A stretch of DNA of 64,000 nucleotides, from the NCBI GenBank assembly GCA_041601945.1, contig JBFIHG010000004.1, forward strand, positions 33,069 through 97,068, read 5' to 3'. Of the stretch, positions 17,730-25,843 are shown one piece after another (within the stretch, counting starts at the first letter, position 1; every line of letters starts with the position of its first letter). The notes beneath the pieces are model-generated. The model made no database searches, was not told where the DNA came from, and saw only the letters and a program-made list of their open reading frames with translations. This stretch comes from JBFJKD01 sp041601945 (GTDB lineage: Bacteria > Pseudomonadota > Gammaproteobacteria > Pseudomonadales > Porticoccaceae). Position numbers and translations under genes: made by a program.

Positions 17730-19729
17730 TGTTGCCGCCCTGGCAAATTCCGCGCACCGGTTTATTGTGGTTATTGCTTGCGGTTGTAGTGGTGGTCGCC
17801 ATGCACGCCGAACATCTACCAATGTGGATCAGTGCCGCCGCTGGCATTGCGGTGATCTGGCATATTCAGGTCTACCGAGGCGTCTGGCGATATCCGGGCA
17901 AGTGGGCAAAATTCCTGCTGCTACTGTTGTGCGCTGCCGGGTTGCTGGTGGAGTACCGCAGCCTGTTGGGACTGGAACCCATGGTGGCGCTATTGCTGAG
18001 CGGGTTTATTTTAAAATTACTCGAGATGCATCACCGTCGCGACGGCTTGATTGTGGTGTATCTGGCGTACTTTGCAGGCATCGCACAAGCCCTCTTTTAT
18101 CAGACCATCGGCACGGCCCTGATGATATTGCTATCGCTGATGGTAACCACCAGCGCCCTGGTCGGTTTAAATCAGTCGCAGGAAGGTCAGCGTTGGTTCA
18201 AGCCCGTGCGTATCGGCGGGCTTGCGCTTTTGCAGGCCATCCCATTGATGGTTGTTTTGTTTATGGTTATGCCACGCCTTGGTTCACTGTGGGCCGTGCC
18301 CATGCAAAAGCACGGCGGCGTGACAGGGATGAGTGATCGCATGTCCCCGGGTGATCTGGCGCGCCTGGGGCAGTCCGCCGAACTGGCATTCCGGGTGGGA
18401 TTCACGGGAGTTATTCCGCCCCAGCGGAAACTGTATTGGCGTGGCCTGGTACTGTCCAGATTCGATGGCCGCACCTGGACCCAGTTAGGCCCCTGGGGCT
18501 ACGACGGCTGGGACTCGCAATGGTACGGCGAACCGAGTTCCAGCTGGGATCGAAATATCGAACGCCTGGGCCGCCCGGTTGCCTACAGCGTGATCCTCGA
18601 ACCCAGCCACTCTCCGTGGCTATTTGCACTGGGCAGTGCGTTACCCGAATCAGCGGATATCGCGCTGACCAGGGATAACGTGCTGGTGCACCGCACGCCG
18701 GTTACCACCAAGATGGGTTATCGGGCGCACTCCTGGTTGCAGTATCGCAATGAGGCCGAGGGACTCTCCCCACGGCGACGCTCCCATGAACTGGCATTGC
18801 CTGCGGGATTTAACCCCCAGACGTTAGCACTGGCAACGCAATGGCGGCAGGAGACGGCGTCTGCGGACGAACTGATCCAGCGTTTACTGGGTTGGTACAA
18901 CCAGGCCTTCACCTATACGCTGCGCCCGCCTGCACTCGGTGAGCACACCGTGGATGAATTTTTATTTCAGACTAAACGCGGATTCTGCGAACATTTTGCC
19001 AGTAGTTTTGTATTTTTTATGCGTGCCGCAGGCATACCCGCACGGGTGGTAGCAGGTTATCAGGGCGGCGAGCGTCACCCCACGGACAATTATCTGACGG
19101 TGCGCCAGTACGATGCGCACGCCTGGGCGGAAGTGTGGCTCGCCGGTCGCGGGTGGGTGGAAGTTGACCCCACTGCGGCGGTCGCCCCGCAGCGTATAGA
19201 ACAAAGTTTTTCCGAATTATTTGGTGCCGAAGAAGATTTTCTGGAAGATCAGCTGTTTGCACTGGCGCGTTACCGACATATTGGCTGGATCAACGGCCTG
19301 CGTCTGCAACTCGACGCTCTCGATTACGCCTGGGCAACGCGGGTGCTGGGTTATCAGCATATCCAGAACGATGTGCTGACTGATCTGTTGGGTGAAATTA
19401 ACCCATTGCGCCTGGGGCTGTTTCTGTTGCTCGGAGCGGCGCTGGCGCTGGCGCCCCTCGGTCTGCTGTATCTGTGGTCGTCCCGTCGTCGCCGACGGGA
19501 CGAGCTGGACGAATTATTTATGGCGTTTTGCCGCAAACTGGAACGCCTGGGATTACCCAGGCAGATCGGGGAAGGGCCACGTACCTATGCCGCCAGGGTG
19601 GCCCAGCAACGTCCAGACTGGGCGCAGGCAGTAACCCGTGTCAGCCGTTACTTCGAGGCGCAACGCTACGGTGATACGCGCTTGCATATGCCCAGGCTGC
19701 GACGTGCCATACAGGACTTTCACCCCTGA
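17729..19729 (+). CDS. tgpA: TgpA-like membrane transglutaminase
   Basis: TgpA of Pseudomonas aeruginosa is an essential inner-membrane protein with a periplasmic transglutaminase domain of unknown substrate. This 666-residue protein has five or six N-terminal helices (about 8-190, DUF3488), then the papain-like core. The full catalytic triad is visible: Cys420 in KRGFCEHFASSF, His464 in DAHAWAEVWL and Asp480 in VEVDPTAAV. A final helix (about 556-577) precedes a cytoplasmic DUF4129-like tail. It is the last gene of the moxR operon, overlapping DUF58 by one base. Confidence 0.92.
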   Translation: MLPPWQIPRTGLLWLLLAVVVVVAMHAEHLPMWISAAAGIAVIWHIQVYRGVWRYPGKWAKFLLLLLCAAGLLVEYRSLLGLEPMVALLLSGFILKLLEMHHRRDGLIVVYLAYFAGIAQALFYQTIGTALMILLSLMVTTSALVGLNQSQEGQRWFKPVRIGGLALLQAIPLMVVLFMVMPRLGSLWAVPMQKHGGVTGMSDRMSPGDLARLGQSAELAFRVGFTGVIPPQRKLYWRGLVLSRFDGRTWTQLGPWGYDGWDSQWYGEPSSSWDRNIERLGRPVAYSVILEPSHSPWLFALGSALPESADIALTRDNVLVHRTPVTTKMGYRAHSWLQYRNEAEGLSPRRRSHELALPAGFNPQTLALATQWRQETASADELIQRLLGWYNQAFTYTLRPPALGEHTVDEFLFQTKRGFCEHFASSFVFFMRAAGIPARVVAGYQGGERHPTDNYLTVRQYDAHAWAEVWLAGRGWVEVDPTAAVAPQRIEQSFSELFGAEEDFLEDQLFALARYRHIGWINGLRLQLDALDYAWATRVLGYQHIQNDVLTDLLGEINPLRLGLFLLLGAALALAPLGLLYLWSSRRRRRDELDELFMAFCRKLERLGLPRQIGEGPRTYAARVAQQRPDWAQAVTRVSRYFEAQRYGDTRLHMPRLRRAIQDFHP

Positions 19730-19802
19730 ATTAGCACGCTGATCGGGCTCGTTGTGCTCTATAATTTCGCTGGGAAAGAGCTTCGGCCGGGGATGTGTAT
19801 CT

Positions 19803-20597
19803 TTATCCGAATTGAAATCCAGAAACGGTGGCACCCATCACCCGATCTCTGAAAATATGCTGGCCCGGGTCGTTGCCCGCGGCACCCGCGATCACCATCA
19901 ATGGCAATAAATGTTCTTCGCGGGGATGGGACTGGGCAGCCATGGGTGCGGCGCGCCAGTGACATAGCTGGTGATTACGCTCCGTGGGTGCCAATAAACA
20001 AGCCTCGGTGAGCCAGGTGTCGAAGGTGTCGGACTCGCGAATACAGGGGTTGCCGCTCTTGAATCCGGCCATGTTGTGGTAGCTTTGCCCGCTGCCGATA
20101 ATCACCACATTTTCATCCCGCAGGGTTTGTAGCGCAGCGCCGATGGCAATGTGCCTGGCAGGATCGAGGTCAGCGCACAGGGACAATTGCACCGTTGGAA
20201 TATTTGCCTCGGGATCAATGAGTTTAAACGGTACAAACACGCCGTGATCGAAACCCCGTTGATTATCTTCTGCGCAGGGAATTTGCGCGGCGCGCAGCAG
20301 GTCGAGAATACGCCGCGCCAGTGTGGGGTCACCCGGAGCAGGCCAGGTTAACTCGTAGGTGTGGGGCGGAAAACCGTAGTAGTCGAACAGCAACGGAGGC
20401 GCAGCGCCACTATTTACGGTGACTTTGTCTGCTTCCCAGTGAGCGGAAATTACCACAATCGCAGCGGGTTTTACGTCCCAGGATTGGTGCAGGTTACGCA
20501 ACCAGTCAGCAGTCTTGTGCCAGGTATCAGCCGGTTCCCATTCCATGAAAAAACAGGGGCCACCACCGTGGGGAATATAAAAGGTTGGCGTGCGCAT
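19803..20597 (-). CDS. DODA/YgiD-type class III extradiol ring-cleavage dioxygenase
   Basis: The 264-residue protein belongs to the LigB-like family that includes E. coli YgiD and plant DOPA 4,5-dioxygenases, metal enzymes acting on catechols. Visible candidate metal ligands are the histidines in YIPHGGGPCFF (N-terminus), VISAHWE and NQRGFDHGVFVPFKL. The motif IIGSGQSYHNM is also conserved. The physiological substrate is unknown. The ATG at 20597 gives MRTPTFYIPHGGG. It converges on tgpA with about 73 bases between and is divergent from msrA. Confidence 0.9.
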   Translation of the reverse strand: MRTPTFYIPHGGGPCFFMEWEPADTWHKTADWLRNLHQSWDVKPAAIVVISAHWEADKVTVNSGAAPPLLFDYYGFPPHTYELTWPAPGDPTLARRILDLLRAAQIPCAEDNQRGFDHGVFVPFKLIDPEANIPTVQLSLCADLDPARHIAIGAALQTLRDENVVIIGSGQSYHNMAGFKSGNPCIRESDTFDTWLTEACLLAPTERNHQLCHWRAAPMAAQSHPREEHLLPLMVIAGAAGNDPGQHIFRDRVMGATVSGFQFG

Positions 20598-20784
20598 TAA
20601 GTATCCTTGTGTACACAGCGATATAGACGAACAGCACTATACGAACTCGCCCCGGGCGATGCAATTCCCGCAGCGGGGTTAACTGTACCGCGTCTACGCG
20701 GGGTGCCGAGATGACCAGCAGGGTTTATACTGGCAATCACAGATTGCACTTTAAAACTAATTACTTAAGCACGAGGAGTTGCTC
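20598..20784. other. Divergent intergenic region between dioxygenase and msrA
   Basis: The 187 bases between the two divergent starts must hold both promoters. I see no strong -35/-10 pair. An AT-rich stretch lies at about 20745-20770 before the msrA ribosome site. No inverted repeat or RNA gene was recognised. Confidence 0.5.
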
Positions 20785-21420
20785 ATGGGTCTAACGACGA
20801 TGGTGACGGCGGATCAGGCCTTGCCTGGCCGGTCAGTCAGTGTGCCGGTGCCGGAAAAGCACTTTGTTAATGGCAATCCTCTATGCGGACCATTCCCGGA
20901 AAATTTACACCGTGCGGTATTTGGTCTGGGTTGTTTCTGGGGTGCCGAACGTCGTTTTTGGCAACAGCCAGGTGTGTATAGCAGCGCCGCAGGTTATGCC
21001 GGTGGCTACACGCCTAATCCCACGTACGAGGAAGTGTGCAGTGGTCTTACCGGCCATACGGAGGTGGTTCTGGTGGTGTTTGACCCAGGGCAGACAAGCT
21101 ACGCGGCGTTGCTGAAGGTTTTCTGGGAGTCCCACGAGCCGACTCAGGGTATGCGCCAGGGGGGAGATCGCGGCACGCAATACCGCTCGGCAATTTATTG
21201 TTACGGTGCGGATCAATTGCAGGCTGCACTGGCTGCACGGGAAGCGTACCAGAAGGAATTGACCAGGGCGGGGTTTGGACAAATAACAACGGAGATACGT
21301 GACGCGCCGACGTTTTACTACGCCGAACATTATCACCAGCAATATCTCGCCAAAAATCCTTATGGATACTGCGGGCTGGGAGGTACTGGCGTGCAGTGTT
21401 CCACTACGATTGCCGTGTGA
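20785..21420 (+). CDS. msrA: Peptide methionine sulfoxide reductase MsrA
   Basis: MsrA reduces the S-epimer of methionine sulfoxide in proteins, repairing oxidative damage. The 211-residue form has the catalytic GCFWG motif with Cys50 and GYAGG. It also has PTYEEVCSGLTGHTEVV, and ends with the resolving-cysteine region YGYCGLGGTGVQC. The ATG at 20785 follows GAGGAG (20773-20778) at ideal spacing, so it is chosen over the TTG six bases upstream. The stop overlaps a DCC-family gene (GTGA), suggesting the two are co-translated. Confidence 0.95.
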   Translation: MGLTTMVTADQALPGRSVSVPVPEKHFVNGNPLCGPFPENLHRAVFGLGCFWGAERRFWQQPGVYSSAAGYAGGYTPNPTYEEVCSGLTGHTEVVLVVFDPGQTSYAALLKVFWESHEPTQGMRQGGDRGTQYRSAIYCYGADQLQAALAAREAYQKELTRAGFGQITTEIRDAPTFYYAEHYHQQYLAKNPYGYCGLGGTGVQCSTTIAV

Positions 21421-21833
21421 CGGATCGAACTCGAGGCCGGGCATTACTGCTCTACGACAGGGAGTGCCCGCTGTGCGAATTATATTGTCGTCGAGTGCGG
21501 GTGAATGCCGCGACCGGTGGCTTGCTGTTAGTTGACGCTCGCACACCGAGCGAATTACTGGCGCAGGTTACCGCGGCTGGTCTGGATATCGACCAGGGTA
21601 TGGTGCTTAAACTCGACGATCAGCTTTACTACGGCGCGGACGCGATTGCCGCGCTGGCATTGATGAGCTCGCGTTTGGGATTTTTTAATCGCATTAATTA
21701 CTGGATATTCCGCTCGCGAGCAGTATCCCGATGCCTCTATCCGGTGCTGCGGTCGATGCGCAACCTGGTGCTAAAAATTTTACACAAACATAGGATTAAT
21801 AATCTGGGTAAGGCTAATAATGATCGTTTTTGA
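21417..21833 (+). CDS. DCC family (DUF393) thiol-disulfide oxidoreductase-like protein
   Basis: A 138-residue protein of the DUF393/DCC family, named for the Asp-x-x-C-x-x-C motif; here LLLYDRECPLCELYC, close to the N-terminus. Such proteins are predicted thiol-disulfide oxidoreductases but remain poorly characterised. The GTG at 21417 overlaps the msrA stop by four bases. A GTG at 21396 is an alternative that adds seven residues. Overlap with msrA suggests a redox role, possibly helping recycle oxidised protein thiols; that is inference from context only. Confidence 0.85.
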   Translation: MTDRTRGRALLLYDRECPLCELYCRRVRVNAATGGLLLVDARTPSELLAQVTAAGLDIDQGMVLKLDDQLYYGADAIAALALMSSRLGFFNRINYWIFRSRAVSRCLYPVLRSMRNLVLKILHKHRINNLGKANNDRF

Positions 21834-21889
21834 TGAGCGGTATAGCTCTTGAGTCGGTTGTTTGTAGTGCCGGGTAAGCGGGCGCGCTA

Positions 21890-23056
21890 GTGGAACACAG
21901 CGGCCAGATTTTACTCGCGCTGGGAGGCATTTTTATGCTGAGCCTGGTGACCGACCTAATTGGCAGACGAACGTTTCTACCGCGGGTGACTTTACTATTG
22001 ATCGTCGGTATGGCCGTTGGTCCGCACGCTTTTAACTTGATCCCCAATGTATTGCTGAAGCATTTCGATCTAGTGGCCGACGTGGCATTGTTGATGATCG
22101 GGTTTTTGCTGGGTGGCAAATTGACACGCGGGGCGCTACGGGAGAACGGGACCGCTGTATTCTGGGTGTCGCTTTGCGCCGCGCTAGGCGCGGCGCTGTT
22201 GGTAAGCCTGGCATTGTGGGTAATGGGCATGGCACCGGGTGTCGCCCTGTTGCTGGGTTGTATTGCCGCCGCTACTGATCCCATGGCAACGGTGGATACA
22301 GCTATGGAGATAGAGTGCCGGGGACCATTTACGAAATTGTTGTTGTCCATAGTGGCGCTGGATGACGCCTGGGCGTTAATGCTTTTTAGCGTCGGGCTGA
22401 CGCTGGTTGCGACGCTACACGGTAGTGAGACATCGGAAATTTTATTATGGGAGGCGGGCGCCGATATTTTTGGCGCGCTACTACTTGGCATTATTATCGG
22501 TTTGCCAGGCGCCTGGCTGACAGGGCGCATTCGCAAAGGTCAGCCGATGTTAACCGAAGCACTGGCGCTGGTATTTATTTGTGGCGGACTGGCGCTATGG
22601 TTCGACCTGTCTTTTCTTTTGGCGGCCATGGCGATGGGCATGACCGTGACCAATTTTGCCAAACATCACGATTATCCGTTTCACGCGATTGAGGATATTG
22701 AATGGCCATTTCTGGTAATTTTTTTTATTCTCGCGGGGGCAAGCTTTGAATTCGCTGCGGTATTGACGTTGGGTGGAATTAGTATTGTGTATATCGTTGC
22801 ACGTAGTTTTGGTAAATGGTGGGGCGGCTGGCTAGGAGCGCACGCAGCGCACACAGACAGCGTTACCCGTCGCTGGATTGGAGCGGCCCTCTTACCTCAG
22901 GCGGGAGCGGCGATGGGTATGGCGTTGGTGGCCGCCAGTGCATTGCCAGAATATTCCACCTTAGTGATGACGGTGGTAATCAGCACTAGCGTCTTATTTG
23001 AGCTGGCGGGACCGATTGTGACACGCATCGCGCTGCAAAAAGCGGATTGCGATTGA
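21890..23056 (+). CDS. Cation:proton antiporter
   Basis: A 388-residue membrane protein with about eleven to twelve hydrophobic helices and the signatures of the CPA superfamily. LGCIAAATDPMATVD is followed about 45 residues later by IVALDDAWALMLF, whose paired aspartates resemble the ion-binding site of electrogenic CPA2 exchangers. No cytoplasmic TrkA-N/RCK domain is fused. The start is GTG 21890. It probably exchanges Na+ or K+ for protons at the inner membrane; the ion is not predictable here. It is convergent with the TPS transporter gene. Confidence 0.88.
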   Translation: MEHSGQILLALGGIFMLSLVTDLIGRRTFLPRVTLLLIVGMAVGPHAFNLIPNVLLKHFDLVADVALLMIGFLLGGKLTRGALRENGTAVFWVSLCAALGAALLVSLALWVMGMAPGVALLLGCIAAATDPMATVDTAMEIECRGPFTKLLLSIVALDDAWALMLFSVGLTLVATLHGSETSEILLWEAGADIFGALLLGIIIGLPGAWLTGRIRKGQPMLTEALALVFICGGLALWFDLSFLLAAMAMGMTVTNFAKHHDYPFHAIEDIEWPFLVIFFILAGASFEFAAVLTLGGISIVYIVARSFGKWWGGWLGAHAAHTDSVTRRWIGAALLPQAGAAMGMALVAASALPEYSTLVMTVVISTSVLFELAGPIVTRIALQKADCD

Positions 23057-23091
23057 CCCATGGTGGAGTGGTGAACAGGATACAGTCGTTG

Positions 23092-23114
23092 ATTTGCGAT
23101 TGGCCACCGCAAAT
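23092..23114. terminator. AT-rich hairpin at convergent gene ends
   Basis: ATTTGCG (23092-23098) and CGCAAAT (23108-23114) form a perfect 7-bp inverted repeat with a 9-base loop, in the 62-base gap between the antiporter and tpsB stops. Neither flank carries a long T-run, so it is only a plausible weak bidirectional terminator. Confidence 0.4.
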
Positions 23115-23118
23115 TTAA

Positions 23119-24780
23119 CTAAAAACGAAATTTAATCGAGGCAAAAATTCTGCTCCGATCACCGTGCTCCCCTTCCTGGAAAACGGAACGGGTAAATGGT
23201 TGAGCGATTTCCAGCGAACCGCTAATATGTTTTGCCGAAGCAGTAATACCAAGTCCGCCGGATGCCGCCGAATCGTTTTCGTGCGTAGCGATATTCCACA
23301 ACCGCCCGATATCATAATAGCTGTACACCCAGGCTTTGGTGCCCGGCAAGAACGTTTGTTCGAGCTGGTACTTGAGTTCGGCGCGCCCCGCAACGCCGTG
23401 GTCGCCAATCAACTCTGCGGGGTCGTAGGCGCCACCCATGGATTTACCACCAAACGCGAATCGTTGTGATGGTGGCAGACTACGGGAGGCGTATTGACCA
23501 TTTATTTTCAACAGTAGTGACCATTTGGCGGTCAAGGTTTTACGATGGCTTGCCGCGAGTTCCAGGACGGTAAATTTTTCGTGGCCCACGGAAACCTCAC
23601 CGTCGGCGGTGTTTAGCAGCGTTCTGTTTAAGCCGGATAAGCCCTGGGTAATATCCATGCTATAGCGGCTGTAAGTGTTGCCCGGATCTAGCAGTACGTA
23701 ATCGAGCCCCAAAATCAGGCTGTATATTTCGTCATAGGTTAACTGGCTGCCAGCCACTTCGGCTTTGGAGCGATAATGATTAAGTTTTCCATCGAGGTAC
23801 AAAGATTGTCTGCTGGTACGTAACAGCGGGTACGCAAGGCCTGCGCTGTTACTGGTATTGCGTACTTCGATATTCAATGGTGACAGAAATGCGCCGGGTT
23901 CCGCTTCGGTATAGGAACTGTCTACGTTGAGCCTAAGTCCACGTGCGCCAAGCGGCCAGCTGGTGTTGAGTGCGTAATACCCCAGCTCATTATCGTTAAT
24001 GGTTTCCAGAATTTTTAATTTGATGCTTTCAAACAAACCCAGCGCGGAAAAACTACTTAGGGTTGCTAGCCCCTGATTCTCGCCCAGAATTTTGCTGCCC
24101 CGGTTGTCGAATTCCAGGTCGCCGCTCCAGTGTGTTTGACGCACATCAACCACCAGTTCGAATTTGTCGGCGGAGCCTGCGATACGCTGTATGCGGGTAT
24201 ATGCGGCAATGCCAGGCAGGTCATTAAGTAATAGTCTGGCGGTTTCCAGTGCATCGCTATCTATCGGTTGGTCCAGGGTAAGGGTGTTCAGAAAAGATTC
24301 GAGATAACGCCGGTCCCCGTGTACTTCACCGGTTACCCGCACCCGATTGATCACGCCTTCAATCACGTCGACAAACGCGATGCCGTTGCGAATTTTCTGA
24401 GCGGGTAGTATGGCGCGGGCCGCCGTATAACCACCTTGGTGATAATGGGCGGTTATCTGTTCTGCAACCGTGCGCAGCGCTTCAATGTCTATAGGGTGCC
24501 CGAGCTGCTGTTCATACAGAGGCAGGAATTCGATGGGATCGAACAGGCTAAGGCCGCGAATTGCCACGCCAGCTAAACGTACACTTTTTGAATCAGGTCT
24601 GATGTCAGTCGGTGTCTCCACCGGGTCTGACTCGTTATCGTCGTTGATTAACGACCCAAAGCGCTTTTCAATTTGCGTTTCATCAAGCGCGGTGTCAATT
24701 TCTGCGGCGCGCGCGGCGGTGGCTCCAAGGGTGATCGAGAGCAGGCCGGCGAAGGCGAAAAGCGTTGGTTTCAATGGCAT
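23119..24780 (-). CDS. Two-partner secretion outer-membrane transporter (ShlB/FhaC/HecB family)
   Basis: TpsB proteins are 16-stranded outer-membrane barrels that export large TpsA adhesins or haemolysins from the periplasm. This 553-residue protein has a signal peptide ending near ARAAEID and a linker. One POTRA domain lies at about 68-150 (GVAIRGLSLFDP to VIEGVINRVRVTGEV). A second POTRA-like segment is followed by the barrel with FGGKSMGGAYD, and it ends in Phe (ASIKFRF) for BAM insertion. No TpsA substrate gene lies in this window. The divergent neighbours are FecR and CHASE2-GGDEF-EAL genes. Confidence 0.9.
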   Translation of the reverse strand: MPLKPTLFAFAGLLSITLGATAARAAEIDTALDETQIEKRFGSLINDDNESDPVETPTDIRPDSKSVRLAGVAIRGLSLFDPIEFLPLYEQQLGHPIDIEALRTVAEQITAHYHQGGYTAARAILPAQKIRNGIAFVDVIEGVINRVRVTGEVHGDRRYLESFLNTLTLDQPIDSDALETARLLLNDLPGIAAYTRIQRIAGSADKFELVVDVRQTHWSGDLEFDNRGSKILGENQGLATLSSFSALGLFESIKLKILETINDNELGYYALNTSWPLGARGLRLNVDSSYTEAEPGAFLSPLNIEVRNTSNSAGLAYPLLRTSRQSLYLDGKLNHYRSKAEVAGSQLTYDEIYSLILGLDYVLLDPGNTYSRYSMDITQGLSGLNRTLLNTADGEVSVGHEKFTVLELAASHRKTLTAKWSLLLKINGQYASRSLPPSQRFAFGGKSMGGAYDPAELIGDHGVAGRAELKYQLEQTFLPGTKAWVYSYYDIGRLWNIATHENDSAASGGLGITASAKHISGSLEIAQPFTRSVFQEGEHGDRSRIFASIKFRF

Positions 24781-24820
24781 TAATTGGGTACTATGCGACG
24801 ATTAATGTTATTTGGAATAC

Positions 24821-24858
24821 TTGGTCAATTGTAACAATAGTTACATACCCTTGACCAA
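24821..24858. promoter_or_regulatory. Nested palindromes in the tpsB/fecR divergent promoter region
   Basis: TTGGTCAA (24821-24828) and TTGACCAA (24851-24858) are perfect 8-bp inverted repeats. Inside them TGTAAC (24830-24835) and GTTACA (24840-24845) form a second perfect inverted repeat with a 4-base spacer. The whole sits in the 143-base divergent gap, about 40 bases from the tpsB start and 65 from the fecR start. It looks like an operator for one or two dimeric regulators; the regulator is unknown. Confidence 0.55.
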
Positions 24859-24923
24859 TTGGGATGGCGTTGTCAATTTAACGGTGGGCGCCAGGCGTAG
24901 ACCCGAAGTCGAAAGGACAGATT

Positions 24924-25814
24924 ATGCTGAAAAAACTACTATTCCTTGTGGGACTCCTTGGGCTTCTGGTTGGGTTCAGTTCGACTCAGGCGGCAGATGC
25001 ACGACTGGAAAATCAGTGGCTGGTAGCGGAATCAAACGGCGTGGTGTCCTACAAAACGGCCGGCATGGCCCAGTGGAGTACGGTTAACAACGGTGTAGTG
25101 TTTATGGCACCCTTCCACCTGAAGACTGCCGAACACTCCCACGCATTGCTGCAACACCGTAATGACAGTACCAGAGTGGGGCCAAATTCGTTGATAGAAT
25201 TTGTAGCTGAAGAAATACAGCCCGCCGGGCTGTTCACACGGATAGTGCAAACCCTGGGCAATGTCTTGTTTAAAATTGAAAGTGGTCAATCCCGTAAGGT
25301 GCAGGTGGAAACGCCTTACCTGGTGTCGGTGGTAAAAGGTACTACCTTTTCCGTGCAGGTCACCGAGAACTGGGCAGTGATTAATCTCGTGGAAGGGTTG
25401 CTCGAAGTCTCAGCCGTGGGCGTTGCGGATCAGGTGCTTCTCAAGACCGGCCAGCTGGCGTTGATCGCGGCAGGAGCGAAACGTATAACCGTAATTGATC
25501 CCGCTGCGGACGCCGCTGAAGGGGACGGTGACGGTGGAGCAGGTGCGGTAACAACGCCGTCGCCGGCTGCCGCAGTAACATCGGTGGTGGGCGCCGCGGT
25601 TGATGCGGTCGTGGCAGGACCGGAGGTGCCGGAATTAATTCCGGAGGAAGTTGTAATTATCCCTCCATTAACCGACGATCCGGTGGTAATAGTGGAAGAC
25701 CCGCCAATAATAGAAGATCCGCCGATAATCGATGACCCACCCGAAGATCCCCCATCGGGCTGTGATAGCTCAGGCCCAGGTAATTCCGGATGCGCTCCGG
25801 GACAAAATAAGTAG
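24924..25814 (+). CDS. Secreted FecR-domain protein with proline/acid-rich tail
   Basis: A 296-residue protein with a clear signal peptide (about 1-24, cleaved near TQAADA). A FecR domain (about 60-185) includes the SLIEFVAEEIQ, KVQVETPYLVSVVKGTTFSVQV and VNLVEGLLEVS-like segments. Unlike iron-regulator FecR it has no transmembrane anti-sigma N-terminus. The C-terminal third is low complexity: an Ala/Gly/Val stretch, then repeats of the form DPPII/EDPP, and a Cys-Gly-Ser tail. Similar FecR proteins often sit beside CHASE2 sensor genes, as here. It may be a periplasmic partner of the CHASE2 domain; that is inference. Confidence 0.85.
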   Translation: MLKKLLFLVGLLGLLVGFSSTQAADARLENQWLVAESNGVVSYKTAGMAQWSTVNNGVVFMAPFHLKTAEHSHALLQHRNDSTRVGPNSLIEFVAEEIQPAGLFTRIVQTLGNVLFKIESGQSRKVQVETPYLVSVVKGTTFSVQVTENWAVINLVEGLLEVSAVGVADQVLLKTGQLALIAAGAKRITVIDPAADAAEGDGDGGAGAVTTPSPAAAVTSVVGAAVDAVVAGPEVPELIPEEVVIIPPLTDDPVVIVEDPPIIEDPPIIDDPPEDPPSGCDSSGPGNSGCAPGQNK

Positions 25815-25843
25815 GCTGTTGTTAGAGCGCTGTGGGGTGACGC

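Noticed and set aside
24924..25814. Classical FecR anti-sigma regulator of iron uptake
   Set aside because: There is an N-terminal signal peptide rather than a cytoplasmic anti-sigma domain, and no FecI sigma or TonB receptor gene is adjacent.
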